In this document: positions 26,320 through 35,299 of the stretch, piece by piece
Layout of the letters: every line of letters starts with the position of its first letter
Numbering within the stretch: position 1 is the first letter of the stretch
Assembly: GCF_025141935.1 (NCBI RefSeq)
Contig: NZ_CP081124.1
Span: 14,482 to 78,481 of the forward strand
From: Sulfitobacter sp. S190
Lineage (GTDB): Bacteria; Pseudomonadota; Alphaproteobacteria; Rhodobacterales; Rhodobacteraceae
DNA: 64,000 nt
Direction: 5' to 3'
The notes under the pieces: generated by a model
Database searches by the model: none
Told to the model about the DNA's origin: nothing
What the model saw: only the letters and a program-made list of their open reading frames with translations
Program-made: the position numbers and the translations under genes

Positions 26320-27566
26320 TCTTTCGACTGGCCTGGGGATCGTTGATGGCGCGGGCGCTGACGGTGGCGATGACGACGCTGGCAATCGCGCTGTCCGTTG
26401 CGTTGTTTCTGGGGGTCGAAAAGGTCCGCACGGGCGCAAAGGCGAGCTTTGCCGACACGATTTCGGGGACCGATCTGATCGTGGGCGCGCGCTCCGGGTC
26501 TGTGCAACTGCTGCTCTATTCCGTGTTTCGCATCGGCAATGCCACCAACAATCTGACATGGGAAAGCTACGGCGATATTGCCGCGCGGCCCGAAGTCGAC
26601 TGGATCGTGCCGATTTCGCTGGGCGACAGCCACCGACAGTTTCGGGTCATGGGCACCACCGCGGCGTTTTTCGAACGCTACAAATACCGCGCCGGACAGT
26701 CGCTGGCAGTGGCGGAAGGCGCGGTGCTGGACGATCTGTTCGATGCGGTCATCGGGGCCGATGTGGCGGCGACGCTGGGCTATGAGGTCGATGATCCGAT
26801 TGTGGTGTCCCACGGGCTCGCGTCTTTTGTCGCCCATGAGAACCAGCCCTTTCGCGTGGCTGGCGTGCTGGAGAAAACCGGTACGCCCGTCGACCGTACG
26901 GTGATCGTGAGCCTTGAAGCGATCGAGGCGATCCACGTCGATTGGCAAAGTGGCGCGCAAATCCCCGGGCAGGTGACGTCGCCCGAGGACATCCGCAAAA
27001 TGGCGCTGGAGCCGCAGGCCGTCACGGCAGCACTGGTCGGGGTGAAAAGCCGCTTGCAGGTCTTTGCGTTGCAACGCGCCATCAACGAATATCCCGCAGA
27101 GCCCTTGCTGGCGATCCTGCCGGGCGTGGCGCTTCAGGAGCTTTGGCAGATCGTGGGCATTGCGGAAACCGCGCTGATCGCGGTGTCGGGGATGGTCGTG
27201 GTGACCGCATTGATCGGCATGATGGCGACGATATTTTCCAGCCTCAGTGAAAGACGCCGCGAAATGGCGATTTTCCGTGCCATGGGGGCCCGCCCGCGTG
27301 TGATCGTGAGCCTGCTGGTGCTGGAGGCCGTGATGATGGCGGCGATTGGTGCGGTGGTCGGACTGGTCCTGCTGTATCTTGGCCTGTGGGTGGCGCAGCC
27401 GATGATCGATGCGGCGTTCGGGCTATGGTTGCCGATCGAGCCGCCGACCCTGCGCGAGGTCTGGGTGCTGGCAGGCGTGGTGGCCGCTGGCGCGATTGTG
27501 AGTCTTGTGCCCGCACTCCGTGCCTACCGGATGTCGCTTGCAGATGGTATGATGGTGAGGATTTGA
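26316..27566 (+). CDS. ABC transporter permease, FtsX/MacB type (Zrg-like)
   Basis: 416 residues. One N-terminal membrane helix (about 13-35), a MacB-type periplasmic domain (about 40-270, containing 'GTDLIVGARSGSVQLLLYSVFRIGNATNNLT'), then three C-terminal helices with 'SSLSERRREMAIFRAMGARPRVIVSLLVLEA', the FtsX signature. Such permeases act mechanically on periplasmic partners rather than forming a simple channel, which makes a zinc role with ZrgA unusual. Confidence 0.9.
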   Translation: MIFRLAWGSLMARALTVAMTTLAIALSVALFLGVEKVRTGAKASFADTISGTDLIVGARSGSVQLLLYSVFRIGNATNNLTWESYGDIAARPEVDWIVPISLGDSHRQFRVMGTTAAFFERYKYRAGQSLAVAEGAVLDDLFDAVIGADVAATLGYEVDDPIVVSHGLASFVAHENQPFRVAGVLEKTGTPVDRTVIVSLEAIEAIHVDWQSGAQIPGQVTSPEDIRKMALEPQAVTAALVGVKSRLQVFALQRAINEYPAEPLLAILPGVALQELWQIVGIAETALIAVSGMVVVTALIGMMATIFSSLSERRREMAIFRAMGARPRVIVSLLVLEAVMMAAIGAVVGLVLLYLGLWVAQPMIDAAFGLWLPIEPPTLREVWVLAGVVAAGAIVSLVPALRAYRMSLADGMMVRI

Positions 27567-27585
27567 ACATGATGGGAGAAGCCGC

Positions 27586-28089
27586 ATGAACATGTCACGC
27601 AGAATGATGGTGTCGAGCGCCTTTGCCGGTGCGGTGATGCCCCGCACGGCGTTTGCCGCGGCACCGCGCCAGATCGGGTGGGAAGATCTGATCCCCAAGG
27701 GCGTGCCCTACGGTGAAATCATCGGACCCGGAGAGATCGACGAGGCCAACGACAGGTGGTTGCCCGAATTCGATGCAAACGCCAAGAAGCTCAACAAGGC
27801 GCTGCATGGCGCCTATATCAAGATGCCCGGCTATGTGCTGCCGCTCGATATGTCGAGCGGGGGTGTGACCAGCTTTATCATGGTGCCCTATGTGGGTGCC
27901 TGCATTCACACGCCACCGCCCCCGGCCAATCAACTGGTGTTCGTCGATACAAAGGCGCCGTGGCCGAGCGACCAGATGTGGGATCCGGTATGGGTCACCG
28001 GCATCATGCGCCACGAGATGCAATCGACCAGCATCGCCGAAATCGGATACGCGATGACGGCCGAGAAAATAGAGGTGTACGAGTGGTAA
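27586..28089 (+). CDS. DUF3299 protein, first copy
   Basis: 167 residues, with an export signal ('SRRMMVSSAFAGAVMPRTAFAAAP', twin arginines). Core: 'IGWEDLIPKG', 'GAYIKMPGYVLPLDMSSGGVTSFIMVPYVGACIHTPPPPANQLVFV', the DUF3299 signature with a conserved Cys-x-His (CIH). GGGAGAA precedes the ATG. Found next to ZrgA-type transporters in proteobacteria; the CIH/CVH pair would suit metal binding, but the function is not established. Confidence 0.85.
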   Translation: MNMSRRMMVSSAFAGAVMPRTAFAAAPRQIGWEDLIPKGVPYGEIIGPGEIDEANDRWLPEFDANAKKLNKALHGAYIKMPGYVLPLDMSSGGVTSFIMVPYVGACIHTPPPPANQLVFVDTKAPWPSDQMWDPVWVTGIMRHEMQSTSIAEIGYAMTAEKIEVYEW

Positions 28090-28586
28090 AGCGCGGACCC
28101 GGCAGGCGCGCGGTTCTGGCCGGTCTGGGCGCGCTTTCGCTTGCGCCCCGTGCGGCGGTGGCCAAGGAATACATTGATCTGAACTGGACGGATCTGCTGC
28201 CCGAAGGGCAGCCCGCGATGCCCCCTGCCTTGCAGGAACTGTTGCAGCATGACGGCCCCGGCCTGTCGAGCCAGCAGCCCCCGTCGCAGGGCGTGCGGGT
28301 CGATTGGAACGGCGAAATCGTGCGCCTTCCGGGATACATCGTGCCGATAGATTATTCCGGATCGGGCGTTACCGCGTTCATCCTTGTGCCGTTTGTGGGG
28401 GCCTGTGTGCATGTGCCCCCGCCCCCCGCCAACCAGCTGGTGTTTGTCACCACTTCGGAGCCATACGAGAGTTCGGGTCTGTTTGAGGCAATCAACGTGA
28501 TCGGCATGTTTGGCACGTCTTCCATGTCGACGCAGTTGGCCGATATCGCCTATGCCCTGTCGGCAGACCGGATTGAGCCGTTCTAG
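28083..28586 (+). CDS. DUF3299 protein, second copy
   Basis: 167 residues from a GTG at 28083, overlapping the first copy by 7 bp. Tat-like signal 'RRAVLAGLGALSLAPRAAVAKE', then 'IDLNWTDLLPEGQP' and 'IVRLPGYIVPIDYSGSGVTAFILVPFVGACVHVPPPPANQLVFV', closely parallel to the first copy. This is a tandem duplication, now diverged, perhaps forming a heterodimer. The GTG start is chosen because it places the twin-arginine motif at residues 8-9 and fits the overlap. Confidence 0.82.
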   Translation: MVKRGPGRRAVLAGLGALSLAPRAAVAKEYIDLNWTDLLPEGQPAMPPALQELLQHDGPGLSSQQPPSQGVRVDWNGEIVRLPGYIVPIDYSGSGVTAFILVPFVGACVHVPPPPANQLVFVTTSEPYESSGLFEAINVIGMFGTSSMSTQLADIAYALSADRIEPF

Positions 28587-28635
28587 GCCGATCCGTCAAA
28601 GTCCGCTGGCGCGATCCCTGGTGGTTTGCTAGCCC

Positions 28636-29007
28636 ATGACCATGATCCGGACCGCCGCCCAAGTCTGCCAGAAACTCATGATCGCTGTGGCGGTGATGGC
28701 TGTTGTGCTGCTTGGCTTTGCCCACCGTTCCGGTAAGCAGACCCTGTCGCCCGAGCTTGCCGATTATGTGGCGGCGGGTGGCGCGATTTCCGATATTTGC
28801 GGATTGACCGGTGGCGATGGCATGGCGGTTCCGGTGGACTGCGAAGCCTGCCGCATCGGTGACGCGGCGCATCTGGTCGGGGTCTGTTACGCATCACCGC
28901 CCCGGCTGGCAGCACAGACCTTTGTGTTGCGCAGCATCGGCAAACGTATCGCCCACAGCCGCGCGCTCGATCCTGCGCGGCTGGTGCGCGCACCGCCCCG
29001 AGCCTGA
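28636..29007 (+). CDS. Small anchored protein with CxxC motif
   Basis: 123 residues, family not firmly recognised (resembles DUF2946-like proteins). A hydrophobic anchor at about 14-29 precedes a periplasmic part with 'DICGLTGG', 'VDCEACRIGDAAHLVGVCY' (a CxxC plus two further cysteines). This arrangement suggests metal handling or redox chemistry. It follows the zinc operon on the same strand after 50 bp and precedes the PepSY remnant. Confidence 0.6.
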   Translation: MTMIRTAAQVCQKLMIAVAVMAVVLLGFAHRSGKQTLSPELADYVAAGGAISDICGLTGGDGMAVPVDCEACRIGDAAHLVGVCYASPPRLAAQTFVLRSIGKRIAHSRALDPARLVRAPPRA

Positions 29008-29048
29008 TTGCACAAAGAATCCCTTTTTGCATTCGTCCGCCCCGTGCT

Positions 29049-29765
29049 GTGGCGGACCTTCAGGCTTGGAGCCAGTTTCCGGCGGAGAAATGGGATGCGG
29101 TGCCGCTGTCGGACGATACGCACGCCAGCATGAACCACGACCGCCGCGAGGTGCCCTGGGCGCTGGAGCAGACCCCGATGCCCGCGTCCGGCAGTGACGC
29201 TGGCGTGGTCGGTGTGACCGGGCCGGTGACATTGGGTAGTGTCGATGCTCTGGCTAGAACCATCGGGTTCGACGCCCGGTACCAGCTGAACCTGCCGTTG
29301 GGGCCCACGGGTGTCTGGACGCTGAGCCGCGATTCGATGAGCACCGACAGCACGGCGCCGACCACCGACCGGACCGTCCATGTTGATCAGTACACCGGCA
29401 AGATACTCGCCGATGTGCGCCATACGGATTATTCGCTGGCGGGCAAGGCGATGGCAGTGGGGATCGCGCTGCATATGGGTACGCTGGGACTTTGGAGCGT
29501 GCTTGCCAACACGGTGATGTGCCTTGCTGTCCTGTTTCTTTGCGCCAGTTCGCTGGTTCTGTGGTGGAAGCGGCGACCGAGCAAGGCGGGCCGTTTGGTG
29601 GCGCCCCCCATGCCCCGCGAACTGCCGTTGTGGCAAGGCGCGGTGCTGGTCGGTCTGGGCGTGTCGATGGCCTTTCCCATGGCAGGGATCGCGTTGCTGG
29701 TCGTTCTCGCACTCGACACGCTTGTCCTGTCACGCCTGCCCAAAGTGCGGCAAAGCCTGACGTAA
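29049..29765 (+). pseudogene. 5'-truncated PepSY-associated membrane protein
   Basis: 238 residues from a GTG. The sequence matches only the C-terminal half of PepSY/PiuB-like membrane proteins, which are usually about 450 residues: middle segment 'VPWALEQTPMPASG', PepSY domain 'DRTVHVDQYTGKILADVRHTDYS', then helices 'GLWSVLANTVMCLAVLFLCASSLVLWWKRRP' and a last pair near the C-terminus. The N-terminal membrane helix and first PepSY domain are absent; the frame upstream is open to about 29001 but not PepSY-like. Probably a deletion remnant fused close to the preceding gene; expression from the GTG is possible. Confidence 0.65.
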
Positions 29766-29772
29766 AGCGCGC

Positions 29773-29803
29773 AGTGGCGTGGCGGCATGATCGCCACGCC
29801 ACT
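29773..29803 (+). terminator. Hairpin after the PepSY remnant
   Basis: Perfect 12-bp arms AGTGGCGTGGCG / CGCCACGCCACT around a 7-base loop, 8 bp after the stop. The following GTATTTG is only weakly T-rich. It is the likely end of the zinc/PepSY transcription unit. Confidence 0.65.
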
Positions 29804-30041
29804 GTATTTGACGAACGCGGTCCGGTGTGATGGCGGGTCCGGGTTTGTCCGACAAGACCGACAAGCCGGTGCGACTGGTAGTGGTCAGCCCGCTCTATCG
29901 CGCGCGTATCCGCCTTGATGCTGCTCTCTATCTGGCGGCTACAGAGCGCTCACATTGACACCTTCTGCCGGATGATTGATCCTTCATGTGGTACTAGCCC
30001 CTTTGTTGTGAGCTTCCTGTTTGGAATTGTTCAGTGAGGAT
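29804..30041. other. Intergenic region with possible promoter
   Basis: 238 bp. It holds a 42-codon frame (29830-29958) without convincing protein character, a TTGACA at about 29955-29960 with no good -10 at 17 bp, and GTGAGG ahead of the next start. Confidence 0.3.
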
Positions 30042-30260
30042 ATGGCCATCAATCTAACCGGTCCGATCATCTGCATCCTGATTGGGTTTGTGATATTTGC
30101 CGTTGCGTGGCTTTCGGGTCATGGACCGCCGGATCACAACATCGGGCGCGGTATTGCCAATAGCATCATGCGGCAGGGTTTTGCGATTGTCGGTGGCTTT
30201 ATCTCGATTTGCGGCGTCGCGTGGCTCTTGATCCGCTGGTTGGACCGATCATCAGAATAA
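30042..30260 (+). CDS. Small membrane protein, unknown
   Basis: 72 residues, two hydrophobic helices (about 5-23 and 46-65) joined by a Gly/His-rich loop. ATG at 30042 chosen because GTGAGG sits about 5 bp upstream; an upstream TTG in frame has no such site. No family recognised and no operon partner (the next gene is convergent). Confidence 0.55.
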   Translation: MAINLTGPIICILIGFVIFAVAWLSGHGPPDHNIGRGIANSIMRQGFAIVGGFISICGVAWLLIRWLDRSSE

Positions 30261-30360
30261 GCACCTGTCGATCTGGGCTTTTCCAAACTGGCTGACGCGC
30301 GCGCGCACCTAAGCTTATGTGTTCAACGTGCCACTTGGGTTGCGTGCTTTCCGCCGCTCA

Positions 30361-31002
30361 TCACACCGACCACGTAATGGTCCGACCGACCGATTGATCG
30401 GGTCGGAGCAAAACCAGTTTCAGAGCATACTCCCCTTGGCGGAGTGAAATCTGCCTGAAGGGTGCCAACAGATGTTCGGCTGCACCGGGATCAGGCAAGG
30501 AAACCTCGCAATGTGAAAGTGTTGCAAGTTCCGGTGCTTGGCGGCGTCCGACAAGCCCGTCCGTACGGTCAATCGGGGGTGTTCCACCCGGCGTGCGAAA
30601 GACAAATGGCAGCATAGGATCGAGGCTCGCTGCGGCGACGGGGATGCTCATGCCTTTCGGCAAGAATGGTGCGTTATAGGGTTCTGTGCCTTCCGCCGTG
30701 TCCTCGAACGGGGACATCCCCCGCCATGAAATCCCGATAGGACACCCTTCTCCTCTTATCCTCGCGCCGAGCGTGATCGCCTCGCTCTCCGCGCTGACTG
30801 TGGTTTTGTCATGCCACAACAGTTCGAGGAATACGTTGTCGAGACACGCGCAGATGTTGCGTGTTCCCTGACCGGGATGATCCCGCGTATAATTCACGCG
30901 AAGGTCGGCGTCCTTCATCGTGGACCGCGCGGTTCGCTCGTCTGCGACGACGAGAAAGATATGATCTAGTTCGGCAAAAGCCGCGCACGTGATGGTTTTC
31001 AT
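30361..31002 (-). CDS. Glyoxalase-like (VOC) domain protein
   Basis: 213 residues. 'AELDHIFLVVADERTARSTMKDADLRVNYTRDHPGQGTRNICACLDNVFLELLWH' is the start of a Glyoxalase_3-type VOC domain, with the first metal-type His in 'LDHIF' and a Glu in 'FLELLW'. The C-terminal half is less typical. Monocistronic and divergent from the MFS/HlyD pair; substrate unknown. Confidence 0.75.
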   Translation of the reverse strand: MKTITCAAFAELDHIFLVVADERTARSTMKDADLRVNYTRDHPGQGTRNICACLDNVFLELLWHDKTTVSAESEAITLGARIRGEGCPIGISWRGMSPFEDTAEGTEPYNAPFLPKGMSIPVAAASLDPMLPFVFRTPGGTPPIDRTDGLVGRRQAPELATLSHCEVSLPDPGAAEHLLAPFRQISLRQGEYALKLVLLRPDQSVGRTITWSV

Positions 31003-31315
31003 TTCGGATCAAAGCCTATGTGTGTCACAGCCTCTCCTGTCTGACATAGCAGACGCCTTTCGGCTGGCAACAGACGGCAACCCTGTGCGGGCCGAAGGTA
31101 TCGGGCGCCTTTTGGATTCTTGAGAGCAGAGTGACGTTTGCGCTTTGCGGAAAAACGCACGGCCTGCTTAGAATAATCATTATGTAAAAATTTGATGCAC
31201 AGACCGCATGGCAAGCTGTTGGCATCGGCAACTGCGTGGAATACGCGCAAACGGTCATGGTTAGGGTCGGTTAAGTATTGCGGCCTGTGCCGCGTTTTGA
31301 TGAGAGACCGGTCTC
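31003..31315. other. Divergent intergenic region, VOC gene / efflux pair
   Basis: 313 bp holding two divergent promoters, not clearly identifiable. AT-rich patch at about 31168-31195. The last 12 bp form the palindrome described separately. No protein remnant was convincing. Confidence 0.35.
31304..31315. promoter_or_regulatory. Palindrome covering the MFS ribosome-binding region
   Basis: GAGACCGGTCTC is a perfect 12-bp palindrome ending directly at the GTG start (31316); the GAGAG ribosome site at 31302-31306 overlaps its left arm. It could be an operator, or a small hairpin limiting translation of the exporter. Confidence 0.4.
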
Positions 31316-32893
31316 GTGACGGATGCAGCGCCATCACCTCCAGCCCTTCCACCGCTCGGATTGCGCGTGTCGATGGTGGCGATTGCGGCGTGCGGCTGTG
31401 TGGCCGCGATCGTGTCGGGCCAGCTGGGCGTGCTTGCCTTGCCGGATGTTGCGGGGGCGATTGGCCGGTCTGCGTTCGACGCATCGTGGCTGACGACCGT
31501 GTATCTGGCGGCGCAACCGCTGAGCGTTCCGCTCGCGCCCGTCTGTGTTGCGGCGTTTGGCCCGCGGCGGGTGCTTTTGTGGGCCGCGGCGGGGTTGGCG
31601 GTGTCTTCACTGGGCGAGTTGCTGACGAACAGCCTGTGGCCCCTGACGGTCTTGCGGGCGGTTCAGGGGGCCTCCTCGGGGATGTTCCCGATCATGACGA
31701 TGCTGCTGGTGATGCGGTCTTTCCCGCCCGCGAAAGGCCAGAAAGAGGGGCTGCTGCTGTTTGCGGCGGCCACGAGCGTCGGCATCGGTTTGGCGGCAAG
31801 CCTGTGTGGCTGGCTGCTGGAAGTGTTTGGCTGGCAGGGACCGGCCGTGTTCCAACTGGTCTGGGCCACCGGCATCGGCATTGCCGTCTGGATGCGGTTT
31901 GCCCCCTCGCCCTTCGCCCGCGGGCCTGTCGCTTCGGCAGACTGGCGCAGCTATGTCCTGTTGGCTTCGGGCTGTGCGTGCATGGTTGCGGGATTGTCGC
32001 AGGCCGAACGGCGGTTCTGGTTCGAAAGCGATCTTGTCGTGACGCTGCTGGCGATGGGGGCCGGTTTGCTGCTGCTGGCCTGCGTGTCGTTGTTGCGGGC
32101 GCCGGCGCCGTTCATACAGTTGCGGCTGTTGGCGATACCGACATTCGGCTGGGCCATCTTCATGGCGCTGACCCTGCGCTTTGCGCTGTTGGTCGTGGCG
32201 TTCGTGATCCCGCAATACCTTGTGCGGTTGCAAGGGTACCGGCCCGAGAACCTTGGCGATGTGACGATCTGGTTGCTGCCGGTGCATCTGGTGGCGTTCC
32301 CGCTGGCCTATGCCGTGAGCAGATGGGCGGACCCGCGTGTCGTGTTGATGATCGGGTTGGCGGCGTTTGCGGCCGCGGCGTTCGTAAACATCGATCTTGA
32401 TCCGCTTTGGGCCGCCGACCAGTTCAGGATGTCGCTTGTGCTTCTCGGGGTCGGGCAGGCGTTTTTCGTATTTGCGCTTTTGCTGTTTGCGACCCACGGG
32501 CTTGGCCCGCCGCAGGGGCCAACCGCTGGCACGCTGTTCAATCTGACGCGGATCGTCGGGCAGGCGGCGGGTGCCGGGTTCATCGCGACGCTGGTAACGG
32601 AACGTGAGAAACACCATTCGCACGTTCTTGTAGACCAGATCACCGCCTATTCGGATGTCGCAGCAGAGCGGACGTTGATGCTTGCCCGAACCTTTTCCGC
32701 CGTCGGGTCGGATCCGGAGCTTAGCCGCACGCAGGCCACAGCGACCCTTGGCAGACAGGTCAGCGATCAGGCGTTCGTGCTGGCCTACGGCGATGGATTC
32801 ACCGTTCTTGCCGCGCTGCTGGCAGGTGCGGCCCTGCTGGTGTGGGTCCTGCCCGGCATTCGCACTCCGCCCGAAAAAGGAGAAGACATATGA
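31316..32893 (+). CDS. MFS drug-type exporter (EmrB/DHA2-like)
   Basis: 525 residues with about 14 hydrophobic helices. 'AFDASWLTTVYLAAQPLSVPLAP', 'LRAVQGASSGMFPIMTMLLVMRSFP' and 'GTLFNLTRIVGQAAGAGFIATLVTEREKHHSHVLVDQIT' are characteristic of the EmrB/FarB group. Starts with GTG. It is coupled by ATGA to a HlyD-type adaptor, forming an EmrAB-like pump that would need a TolC-type outer channel. Substrate unknown; phenolic or hydrophobic acids are usual for this class. Confidence 0.9.
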   Translation: MTDAAPSPPALPPLGLRVSMVAIAACGCVAAIVSGQLGVLALPDVAGAIGRSAFDASWLTTVYLAAQPLSVPLAPVCVAAFGPRRVLLWAAAGLAVSSLGELLTNSLWPLTVLRAVQGASSGMFPIMTMLLVMRSFPPAKGQKEGLLLFAAATSVGIGLAASLCGWLLEVFGWQGPAVFQLVWATGIGIAVWMRFAPSPFARGPVASADWRSYVLLASGCACMVAGLSQAERRFWFESDLVVTLLAMGAGLLLLACVSLLRAPAPFIQLRLLAIPTFGWAIFMALTLRFALLVVAFVIPQYLVRLQGYRPENLGDVTIWLLPVHLVAFPLAYAVSRWADPRVVLMIGLAAFAAAAFVNIDLDPLWAADQFRMSLVLLGVGQAFFVFALLLFATHGLGPPQGPTAGTLFNLTRIVGQAAGAGFIATLVTEREKHHSHVLVDQITAYSDVAAERTLMLARTFSAVGSDPELSRTQATATLGRQVSDQAFVLAYGDGFTVLAALLAGAALLVWVLPGIRTPPEKGEDI

Positions 32894-34059
32894 GTGCTGC
32901 AACCCGGTTTCTGGCCGCGATCGGCGGGAGCGTGCTTTTGGCCGCCGCTGCATGGGGCGCGGTGTCCTTCTGGGACGGTCAGCGCCGGTTTGTCAGCACG
33001 AAGAACGCCTATGTGAAGGGTGAAATCACGACGATTGCGGCGCGGGTGCCGGGCTATGCGGTCGAGATTTTCGTCGATGACAATCAGCGGGTCGCGGCGA
33101 AGCAACCGCTGTTCCGTATCGATCCGCGCGATTATCGGGCGGCCCTGCAGGAGGCCGACGCGCAGATCGCGATCCAGCAGGCCGCGCTGTCCAACCTCGC
33201 GGCGCGCCGGGTGTTGCAGGACGCGCGTATCGCCGCCGCCCGGTCCACGCTGGAGGCGCGACAGGCCGAAGCGACCTTTGCGCAGAACGAATTTGACCGC
33301 GCCAGCCGGCTTGTCGACAGCGGCACAGGCACCCGCCAGCGGTTGGACGACACCGCCGCCGCCGACATCGTGGCGCGCGCGCGTGTCACCGAAGCGCAGG
33401 CCGATCTGGGTCTGGAGGCGGCCCAGACCGATGTGCTGGATGCAGAGCAGCTGTCCATCGAAGCGGCGCTGAGTGCGGCGCAAGCCACGCGCGACACCGC
33501 CCGGATCACGCTCGAGGATACGCAGGTCTGGGCTCCCGCGGCGGGGGTCATCTCGAACCGCCGCACGCGGGTGGGCGAATATCTGGCCGCAGGGGTGGCA
33601 ACCATGGCACTGGTGCCCGATGGCGCGATTTGGGTCGAAGCGAACATCCGTGAAACGGAACTGGCGCGGCTGGTGCCGGGAGACCGGGCAGAAGTGGCGA
33701 TCGACGTGCTGGGCGGGGCCGTTGCCTGTGCCACCGTCGAGAGCATCGCGCCCGCCGCAGGCAGCGAATTTGCCCTGATCCCTGCTGACAATGCCACTGG
33801 AAACTTCACCAAGATCGTGCGCCGGTTCGCGGTCCGATTGCGCTTTGATGCGACGGACGCGCTGCTGCCGCAGATCGCGCCGGGCATGTCCGTGGTGCCG
33901 CGCATCGCCATCGGATCCCATCGCACGGGGGCCGCGGATGCGGGGGGGCTTCCGTGGACTGCGGGAACCGGTTTTGCCTGTGGTGCCGATGGACCCGTAC
34001 GCGCACCGGCCCCTGCCGCGCGGCAGTTGCCCGATCATCCGGGCTTGCGGTCGGAGTGA
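32890..34059 (+). CDS. HlyD/EmrA-type membrane fusion protein
   Basis: 389 residues. One N-terminal anchor (about 6-25), biotinyl-lipoyl-like half 'KNAYVKGEITTIAARVPGYAVEIFVDDNQRVAAKQPLFRIDPRDY', a long coiled-coil hairpin (about 75-205), the second lipoyl half 'ITLEDTQVWAPAAGVISNRRTRVGEYLAAG', and the beta barrel. C-terminal 40 residues are Pro/Ala-rich and variable. Partner of the MFS gene, with which it overlaps. Confidence 0.92.
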   Translation: MSAATRFLAAIGGSVLLAAAAWGAVSFWDGQRRFVSTKNAYVKGEITTIAARVPGYAVEIFVDDNQRVAAKQPLFRIDPRDYRAALQEADAQIAIQQAALSNLAARRVLQDARIAAARSTLEARQAEATFAQNEFDRASRLVDSGTGTRQRLDDTAAADIVARARVTEAQADLGLEAAQTDVLDAEQLSIEAALSAAQATRDTARITLEDTQVWAPAAGVISNRRTRVGEYLAAGVATMALVPDGAIWVEANIRETELARLVPGDRAEVAIDVLGGAVACATVESIAPAAGSEFALIPADNATGNFTKIVRRFAVRLRFDATDALLPQIAPGMSVVPRIAIGSHRTGAADAGGLPWTAGTGFACGADGPVRAPAPAARQLPDHPGLRSE

Positions 34060-34237
34060 CCGGATCATGAAAAAGACGGTCTGCTGAAATACCGAAAAGC
34101 ACTTCACACGGTACGCTGGCTGTGTGGTGCGGATCAAAAGCGCACCAACCTACCCTGTCGGGGCGCTTGTGTTTTCCTCCCGTGCGCGCGTTCCGGCAGG
34201 TAATCCGCCCCCGACGCGGGCAAGAAGGAGAGCTGAT

Positions 34238-34990
34238 TTGGCAACGTCTCGCGTGCTTTTGGTCTGGACCACGGAAACCAATTCCACCCGCAAAATGGCC
34301 GATGCCGTCAGGAAGGGCGTGCAAAGCGTGCCGCATGTTTCGTGTACTGACGTGGTGCTGGAAACCGGAACCGAAATGACGTTCGAAGAGGTCGCCGCGC
34401 ATGACGCGCTGATCCTTGGCACGCCCGTGCGCCACCGCAACATGCACCACAGGATCAAGCGGTTCATCGAAGAAACGCTGGAAACCGCGTGGCTTGACGA
34501 CAGGATGGTGGGCATGGTGGGCGGTACGTTTTCCATCGGTGGAGGGCATGGTGATGCCGGTGCGGGCGCGGAGATGTGCCAGTTGGGGATGCTGGCGGCG
34601 ATGGCGGCCAACGGGATGATCCTGACGCCGTTGCCGAAATGCACGCCCGGTGCGGATCACGCGGGCCTGCATTGGGGTCCCGCAGGGCGCAGCGGTGGCG
34701 CGCGGATGGAGCCTTATTGGCCGTCCGAACCCATGGTGCAGGCGGCCTTCCATCACGGCGCAAACATCGCGCGTCTGACCCATGCGCTGCACGGACGGCG
34801 CAACGATATTTTCGTGCGGGGCAATGAGGCACCCGCCGCCGATCTGGTCGCCGCGTTTCGTGCAGGCGCTGCGCAGGATCGCCCTGCGGTGCCGGATGCG
34901 GATGCAAATCCGGCCTACCGTCGCACGGCACCCGACGGGTTTGTGTCTGGCGTCACGAAATCCGACGACGATCAGTTCGACACACCATAG
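34238..34990 (+). CDS. WrbA-like flavodoxin/quinone reductase
   Basis: 250 residues from a TTG at 34238, chosen because GAAGGAG lies 7 bp upstream; an in-frame GTG at 34124 would add 38 unlikely residues. FMN-phosphate region 'WTTETNSTRKMADAV', then 'DALILGTPVRHRNMHHRIKRFIEE' and 'MVGMVGGTFSIGGGHGDAGAGAEM...LAAMAANGMI', equivalent to the WrbA 'GTPTRFGNM' and 'TGTQHGGQE' segments. It probably reduces quinones by two electrons with NAD(P)H. The C-terminal 80 residues are longer than in WrbA. Confidence 0.78.
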   Translation: MATSRVLLVWTTETNSTRKMADAVRKGVQSVPHVSCTDVVLETGTEMTFEEVAAHDALILGTPVRHRNMHHRIKRFIEETLETAWLDDRMVGMVGGTFSIGGGHGDAGAGAEMCQLGMLAAMAANGMILTPLPKCTPGADHAGLHWGPAGRSGGARMEPYWPSEPMVQAAFHHGANIARLTHALHGRRNDIFVRGNEAPAADLVAAFRAGAAQDRPAVPDADANPAYRRTAPDGFVSGVTKSDDDQFDTP

Positions 34991-35299
34991 ATTTGCGCAA
35001 GGGATCGGACCGTTTTCTGATCGCTCCACGCAGGTTCAGGCGCCGGGGCTGCTGCCGCCGGACGCCAGTGGAGGGACGACCGCGGCGGGGTTCATGCAGG
35101 GTCCACCGAAAGCGATGTAAGCGGCAAAACCTTGAAATAACCGATGTCTCCGCTGGCGTAGTCTTGACCACAGACCCCGGATAATTCTGCTATCCCGCGG
35201 GGCTGTGGCAGTTGCCCCGCGCCGCACCCGATACCGCAAATCCGCCAAATTCCGCCAGATCCATGCGCAGAGCTTTCGCGCGTGAACAGGAGAGCGATC
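34991..35299 (+). promoter_or_regulatory. Leader and promoter region of the tyrosinase operon
   Basis: 309 bp with no gene. A candidate -35 TTGACC lies at 35164-35169, with TGCTAT (35188-35193) 18 bp later as a weak -10. A hairpin with perfect 7-bp arms GCGGGGC/GCCCCGC follows at 35197-35220, within the presumed 5' untranslated region. AGGAGA at 35287-35292 is the ribosome site for the ATG at 35300. Confidence 0.4.

Noticed and set aside
29830..29958. 42-codon plus-strand frame after the PepSY remnant
   Set aside because: No ribosome site, no recognisable motif, and normal length for chance in GC-rich DNA.
31607..32953. 448-codon minus-strand frame over the MFS exporter
   Set aside because: Shadow of a membrane-protein gene; the translation is Arg/Gln-rich with no hydrophobic pattern.
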